Assembly: GCA_964555675.1 (NCBI GenBank)
Contig: CAZKTU010000263.1
Location: forward strand, 1-8,878
DNA: 8,878 nt
Reading direction: 5' to 3'
Source of the DNA: CAIWXH01 sp964555675
Lineage (GTDB): Bacteria; Chloroflexota; Chloroflexia; Chloroflexales; Chloroflexaceae
The notes below the pieces were generated by a model. That model saw only the letters and a list, made by a program, of their open reading frames with translations. It did no database searches and had not been told where the DNA came from. This document shows, one piece after another, positions 6,068-8,878 of the stretch (within the stretch, counting starts at the first letter, position 1; each line of letters starts with the position of its first letter). A program made the translations under genes and the position numbers.

Positions 6068-6096
6068 ATACTACCAAAAGTGGGCACATCCATCAA
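6068..6096 (-). promoter_or_regulatory. mscL: Predicted sigma70-type promoter of mscL
   Basis: On the minus strand TTGATG (6091-6096) and TAGTAT (6068-6073) are separated by exactly 17 bp, each 4 of 6 to consensus. Transcription would start near 6061. The surrounding 6060-6195 stretch is AT-richer than the rest of the window, which fits a divergent promoter region shared with the plus-strand genes. No convincing plus-strand pair was found there. Confidence 0.45.
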
Positions 6097-6226
6097 ACCA
6101 GACGGAGAGCCCAAGAAACCTTAACCCAGTGTTGCGATCAGTTTTCATCATTGGAACGGCGCGAATGTTATTCTGAGCATAGCTTCACAAATTCGGCGGC
6201 GGTCCACGCCGGTTGAAAGGACTGCT

Positions 6227-6532
6227 ATGGCTCGCCCGAAACGTCCCCCGCACCCGATGCTCAAGGTGGCTCACGACCACCTTTCGCAGCTCGACAGCGG
6301 GCTGCTCAATCAGCCGATCCACCTGCGCATGCTCGACGGCCCGCCCGGCGCGCCGCGCTACGCCGTCTATGTGGGCACCTGCGAGCGCCAGGGCGCCTGC
6401 CCACACGGCGTCGAGAATGTCACGCCCTGCCCCATCCTCGATTGCGAGCTGCGCCACTCGCTGCGCCTCCTGCTCGACCGCGAGGGCAACCTGGTCGAGG
6501 TGCTGCGCAGCGGCGTTCGCTGGACGGCATAG
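6227..6532 (+). CDS. Small Cys/His-rich protein of unknown function
   Basis: A 101-residue protein with no family I recognise. The ATG at 6227 is preceded by AAAGGA (6216-6221) at 5 nt spacing, and codon use is coding-like, so the gene is probably real. The N-terminus is basic (MARPKRPPH) and no signal peptide or membrane segment is seen. The centre carries cysteines C52, C58, C68 and C73 with H60 and H77, i.e. C-x5-C-x-H-x7-C-x4-C-x3-H, within CERQGACPHG and TPCPILDCELRHS. This could bind zinc or an iron-sulfur cluster, or act by thiol chemistry, which is inference. The C-terminal part (LRLLLDREGNLVEVLR) looks like a helix followed by a beta hairpin. The gene is 30 bp upstream of the CBS gene on the same strand and probably shares its transcript. 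A 10-bp palindrome AGGGGCCCCT (6531-6540) overlaps its stop codon. Confidence 0.82.
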   Translation: MARPKRPPHPMLKVAHDHLSQLDSGLLNQPIHLRMLDGPPGAPRYAVYVGTCERQGACPHGVENVTPCPILDCELRHSLRLLLDREGNLVEVLRSGVRWTA

Positions 6533-6562
6533 GGGCCCCTTAGCAACATACGGAGAAGCCCA

Positions 6563-7021
6563 ATGGACACGGTTCGCGTCTGGATGAGCGCGCCCCCGGT
6601 GGTGGCCCGCGACACAATGACCCTCCCCCAGGCCCGCCAGCTGCTGGCCGAGCTGAACATCAGGCGACTGCCGGTGGTCGACGCCGATAACGAGCTGATC
6701 GGCCTGGTCACCGAGGGCGATATCAACCGCATCTCCGACTCGGCCGAGGGCGACCTGGCCGAGTATAACCTCTACTATCGGGTCAAGGACCTGCCGGTGC
6801 GCGAATTCATGCGCCGGCCCGTCCTGACCGTCACCCCCGACACACGGCTGCGCGAGGCCGCCCAGATCATGATTACCAACCACATCCACGGCGTGCCCGT
6901 GGTGCTCGGCAAGCGCGTGGTGGGGGTGATCACCGTCTCAGACCTGCTGCGCTGGATGGTCGACTCCGAAGAGGACAACGCCGCCGTGCCGGTCAGCGCG
7001 AAGTCTACCGCCCGCGACTGA
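6563..7021 (+). CDS. Tandem CBS-domain protein
   Basis: A 152-residue protein consisting of two CBS domains and a short polar tail. CBS1 (about 5-58) has WMSAPPVVARDTMTLPQAR, LPVVDADNELIGLVTEGDI. CBS2 (about 80-133) has FMRRPVLTVTPDTRLREAA, HGVPVVLGKRVVGVITVSDL. Pairs of CBS domains form a Bateman module that binds adenine nucleotides (AMP, ATP, SAM) and reports cell energy state. Stand-alone forms like this one regulate partners rather than carry an enzyme. The ATG at 6563 follows GGAG (6552-6555) with 7 nt spacing. Upstream is the Cys-rich gene (30 bp gap) and downstream the UspA-family gene (72 bp gap), both on the same strand. Adenosine-ligand binding in both neighbouring genes suggests one stress or energy-sensing unit, by inference. 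The specific ligand and partner cannot be told from sequence. Confidence 0.95.
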   Translation: MDTVRVWMSAPPVVARDTMTLPQARQLLAELNIRRLPVVDADNELIGLVTEGDINRISDSAEGDLAEYNLYYRVKDLPVREFMRRPVLTVTPDTRLREAAQIMITNHIHGVPVVLGKRVVGVITVSDLLRWMVDSEEDNAAVPVSAKSTARD

Positions 7022-7028
7022 GCCCCAG

Positions 7029-7053
7029 GCGGCGGAGAACTGGTCCCCGCCGC
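7029..7053. repeat. GC-rich hairpin between the CBS and USP genes
   Basis: GCGGCGG (7029-7035) and CCGCCGC (7047-7053) are exact reverse complements with an 11-base loop. It lies 8 bp after the CBS stop and 40 bp before the stress-protein start. No U-tract follows, so full termination is doubtful. It may tune the ratio of the two genes. Confidence 0.4.
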
Positions 7054-7093
7054 GCTCCGGCAGTTACGATGAGGTTACTGCAAGGAGGACCCT

Positions 7094-7549
7094 ATGTACC
7101 GCCACATCCTCGTTCCACTGGATGGCTCGGCCCTGGCCGAGCAGGTCCTGCCCCACGTCCACGCCCTCGCCGCCAACGAGGGCACGACCAAGATCACGCT
7201 CCTGCGGGCCGTGCCGCCGGTCTTCACCACCAGCGTCGACTACAGCGGCATGCTCGCCACCACGGCGGCAGACGCCCTGGAGGGACTGGAGGACGAGGCC
7301 CGCGACTACCTCGAGGGTATCGCCAGCCAGTTCCGCGGCGAGGGCTATACGGTGCGGGTTGAGGTGAGCGCGATGCCCGCCGCCGAGGCCGTGCTCGACT
7401 ACGCCGAGAGCAACCACGCCGACCTGATCGCCATCGCCACCCACGGCCGCAGCGGGATCAGCCGCTGGGTCTTCGGCAGCGTCACCCAGAAGGTCGTGCA
7501 GGCCTGCCCGGTGCCGGTGCTGGTGATCCGGCCGAAACACCCCGAGTAG
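7094..7549 (+). CDS. Universal stress protein, UspA family
   Basis: A 151-residue single-domain UspA-family protein, the usual length. The N-terminus MYRHILVPLDGSALAEQVLP holds the beta1 strand and the D10 nucleotide-pocket residue. The C-terminal motif A115-x2-G118-x9-G128-S129 (ATHG, RSGISRWVF, GS) matches the ATP-binding G-x2-G-x9-G-S/T form, except that the first Gly is Ala, a common variant. The fold ends with CPVPVLVIRP. Such proteins act as cytosolic dimers in responses to starvation, oxidative or energy stress. AAGGAGG (7082-7088) lies 5 nt before the ATG and fixes the start. It follows the CBS gene on the same strand. The next gene downstream is convergent, across the repeat-flanked assembly gap. 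Confidence 0.96.
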   Translation: MYRHILVPLDGSALAEQVLPHVHALAANEGTTKITLLRAVPPVFTTSVDYSGMLATTAADALEGLEDEARDYLEGIASQFRGEGYTVRVEVSAMPAAEAVLDYAESNHADLIAIATHGRSGISRWVFGSVTQKVVQACPVPVLVIRPKHPE

Positions 7550-7557
7550 GCCACGAG

Positions 7558-7580
7558 GGACCAAGGACCAACGACCAAGG
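7558..7580 (+). repeat. 7-bp tandem repeat left of the gap
   Basis: Three units GGACCAA, GGACCAA, CGACCAA followed by GG run directly into the N stretch. They start 8 bp after the stress-protein stop codon. See the mirror copy at 7704-7724. Confidence 0.85.
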
Positions 7581-7680
7581 NNNNNNNNNNNNNNNNNNNN
7601 NNNNNNNNNNNNNNNNNNNNNNNNNNNNNNNNNNNNNNNNNNNNNNNNNNNNNNNNNNNNNNNNNNNNNNNNNNNNNNNN
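7581..7680. other. Assembly gap (100 N)
   Basis: Exactly 100 N, the conventional placeholder for a scaffold gap of unknown size. Both flanks carry short tandem repeats, which probably stopped the assembly. Genes could be missing here. Confidence 0.98.
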
Positions 7681-7703
7681 AAGGCCGAACAGCACCTTCC
7701 CCT

Positions 7704-7724
7704 GGTCTTTGGTCTTTGGTCTTT
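7704..7724 (-). repeat. 7-bp tandem repeat right of the gap, inverted
   Basis: Three exact GGTCTTT units (7704-7710, 7711-7717, 7718-7724), which read AAAGACC on the minus strand. GACCAAGGACCAA (7559-7571) matches the reverse complement of 7709-7721 at 12 of 13 positions, so the two flanks could form a long hairpin between the convergent genes. Confidence 0.85.
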
Positions 7725-7734
7725 CACGCACTCC

Positions 7735-8814
7735 TCAGGCGAGCTTCGGGGCGCGCGAGAGCACGGTGCAGCCCTCGTCGGTGATCAGGGCCAGGTCCTC
7801 GATACGCACGCCGCCCCAGCCCTCGAGGTAGATCCCCGGCTCGACGCTGGTGACCATGCCCGTCTGCAGGGGCGCGCTGCTGCCCGAGAGCGAGCGGCGC
7901 AGCGAGGGCCCCTCGTGGATATTGAGGCCGACCCCGTGGCCGAGGCCGTGGCTGAACTGCTCGCCGTAGCCGGCCGCGGCAATGTGGTCGCGGGCCAGGG
8001 CGTCGGCCGCGTGGGCGGGCAGGCCGGGACGCAGGCCGGCGAGGACCTGGGCCTGGGCCCCAAGGACGATCGCGTAGATCTCGCGGAAGCGGGCGTCGGG
8101 CTCGCCGAGCACGATCGTGCGGGTCAGGTCGGCGTGATAGCCGCCGAGGCGCGCGCCCATATCGATCACAATCGGCCGCCCGCTGCCCAGGGGCTCGTCG
8201 CCGGCCGAGGCGTGGGGCTGGGCGCCGTTCGGCCCTGCGGCCACGATGATCGGGAAGGCCACATCGTCGGCTCCGCCCACGCGCATGGCCACCTCGAGCA
8301 TCCAGGCGGCCTGGCGCTCGGTGGTCTCGGGGGTCAGGCGCTCGACGACAGCGCTGAAGGCCGCGTCGGTGATCGCCACGGCCCGCTGCAACATGCTCAG
8401 TTCGTCGGCGTCCTTCAGCTCGCGCAGGGCCTCGACCAGGCCCTCGGTCGGGGCCAACTCGACGGCGCCGGCGAGGGCGGCCACGAGGGCGTTATGCTCG
8501 GCCACGCTGGTGTGAGCGGCCTCGAAGGCCACCCTGGCGAGGCCAAGCTCGGCGGCGGCCTCGGCCAGCAGGGTGGGGAAGGGCCGGCCCGGGTTGATCA
8601 CCTGGCGCAGCGCGAAGGCCGGGGCCTCGCGGCCCGCCCTGATGGTATAGCGCCCGTCGGTGAAGAGGATGGCCGCCGCGGGGGTGACGAGGAGCCAGCC
8701 GTAGCTGCCCGTGAAACCGCTCAGGTAGCGCCTGTTGGCGGGCGCCGAGACCAGCAGGGCCGGCAGGTCGCCCTCGACGAGGGCGGCGCGCAGACGCGTC
8801 AGGCGATGGGACAT
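7735..8814 (-). CDS. M24 family metallopeptidase, Xaa-Pro dipeptidase/aminopeptidase
   Basis: A 359-residue 'pita-bread' peptidase that cleaves the bond before proline at the N-terminus of peptides or dipeptides, in the cytosol. Residues about 1-130 form the creatinase-like N-terminal domain (LLVSAPANRRYLSGFTGS, then LFTDGRYTIRA). Residues about 136-355 form the catalytic domain. The five dimetal ligands are all present: D218 (VIDMG), D229 (YHADLTRT), H293 (GLGHGVGLNIHEGP), E325 (SVEPGIYLEG) and E339 (VRIEDLALIT). H201 (PHASAG) fits the usual catalytic-pocket histidine. A TTG-initiated frame begins 48 bp upstream at 8862, but it starts at the edge of a hairpin. The ATG at 8812-8814 has AGGAG 7 nt upstream and gives a normal N-terminus. 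PepP versus PepQ specificity cannot be decided from sequence, and the length fits the shorter YqhT/PapA-like group. Nothing suggests a link to neighbours. Confidence 0.95.
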   Translation of the reverse strand: MSHRLTRLRAALVEGDLPALLVSAPANRRYLSGFTGSYGWLLVTPAAAILFTDGRYTIRAGREAPAFALRQVINPGRPFPTLLAEAAAELGLARVAFEAAHTSVAEHNALVAALAGAVELAPTEGLVEALRELKDADELSMLQRAVAITDAAFSAVVERLTPETTERQAAWMLEVAMRVGGADDVAFPIIVAAGPNGAQPHASAGDEPLGSGRPIVIDMGARLGGYHADLTRTIVLGEPDARFREIYAIVLGAQAQVLAGLRPGLPAHAADALARDHIAAAGYGEQFSHGLGHGVGLNIHEGPSLRRSLSGSSAPLQTGMVTSVEPGIYLEGWGGVRIEDLALITDEGCTVLSRAPKLA

Positions 8815-8833
8815 AGATTTGCTCCTGAATCGC

Positions 8834-8860
8834 GCGAGGAGGGCTTGAGGCCCTCCTCGC
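8834..8860. terminator. Perfect 11-bp stem-loop upstream of the peptidase gene
   Basis: GCGAGGAGGGC (8834-8844) and GCCCTCCTCGC (8850-8860) are exact reverse complements around a 5-base loop (TTGAG on the plus strand). It is 20 bp upstream of the peptidase start. It could terminate a minus-strand gene outside the window, or act as a leader element for the peptidase. No T-run follows on either strand. Confidence 0.55.
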
Positions 8861-8878
8861 AAGTGGTCGCCGGCAAAA

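Noticed and set aside
5965..6114. N-terminal 50-residue extension of MscL
   Set aside because: The extra residues are not MscL-like and would cross the predicted promoter. A Shine-Dalgarno supports the ATG at 5962-5964.
6185..6889. Minus-strand ORF of 234 codons
   Set aside because: Antisense to the Cys-rich and CBS genes, both of which have ribosome-binding sites and, for CBS, clear domains.
7064..7564. Minus-strand ORF of 166 codons
   Set aside because: Antisense shadow of the universal stress protein gene.
7399..7731. Minus-strand ORFs running through the N gap
   Set aside because: They depend on 100 unknown bases being coding and in frame, and on repeat-derived residues at both sides.
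8815..8862. TTG start extending the M24 peptidase by 16 residues
   Set aside because: The codon starts at the edge of a perfect stem-loop, and the ATG at 8812-8814 has a good Shine-Dalgarno and a normal family N-terminus.

Overview
The window is a GC-rich bacterial fragment with seven clearly recognisable genes, two of which have had their start codons moved inward, plus one Cys-rich small gene of unknown function and one candidate partial gene at the left edge. A run of exactly 100 N (7581-7680) marks it as a draft or metagenomic scaffold. Gene content and style suggest Chloroflexota, perhaps near the Roseiflexus/Kouleothrix group. The clues are a MoxR/DUF58/VIT-VWA cluster, 'MYRHILVPLDGS'-type universal stress protein and CBS proteins, and short GACCAAR and CCACGAAGG tandem motifs at gene ends. 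This placement is inference, not shown by a marker gene.

Left region (1-1532): nine 21-bp tandem units with a palindromic core (43-231) lie in an open + strand frame entering from outside the window, which would encode (G)EYDS[YC]R heptapeptides. Next is a minus-strand MoxR-family AAA+ ATPase (275-1222) with a hairpin directly after its stop. A 310-bp gene-free stretch (1223-1532) follows, holding a perfect 10-bp stem-loop and a separate pair of inverted CCACGAAGG-type repeats.

Centre (1533-5549): a large minus-strand protein with a VIT domain, a VWA domain with intact MIDAS, a Pro/Met/Ala linker and an Ala-rich helical C-terminus with a QW-like motif. It is divergent, across 174 bp, from a plus-strand DUF58 membrane protein. 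MoxR ATPase, VWA protein and DUF58 protein form the classic MoxR-associated set, thought to act as a chaperone-like or metal-insertion/assembly module. Here the set is split over two strands rather than being one operon. A good sigma70-type promoter and a strong Shine-Dalgarno precede the VIT-VWA gene.

Right-centre (5572-7549): MscL, convergent with DUF58 at 22 bp, has a credible promoter and a roughly 97-nt leader containing a hairpin. Divergently on the plus strand come a 101-aa Cys-rich protein of unknown function, a two-CBS-domain protein and an UspA-family protein. They are closely spaced and probably co-expressed, suggesting an energy or stress-sensing group.

Right end (7550-8878): the assembly gap is flanked by 7-bp tandem repeats in opposite orientation, between the convergent ends of the stress-protein gene and an M24 Xaa-Pro dipeptidase/aminopeptidase gene on the minus strand. 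A perfect 11-bp stem-loop sits just upstream of the peptidase gene at the window edge.

No rRNA, tRNA, transposase, integrase or CRISPR array was seen. Nothing here is a clear-cut new defence or mobile system. The most unusual items are the palindromic coding-compatible repeat array, the VIT-VWA-helical fusion and the Cys-rich small protein.
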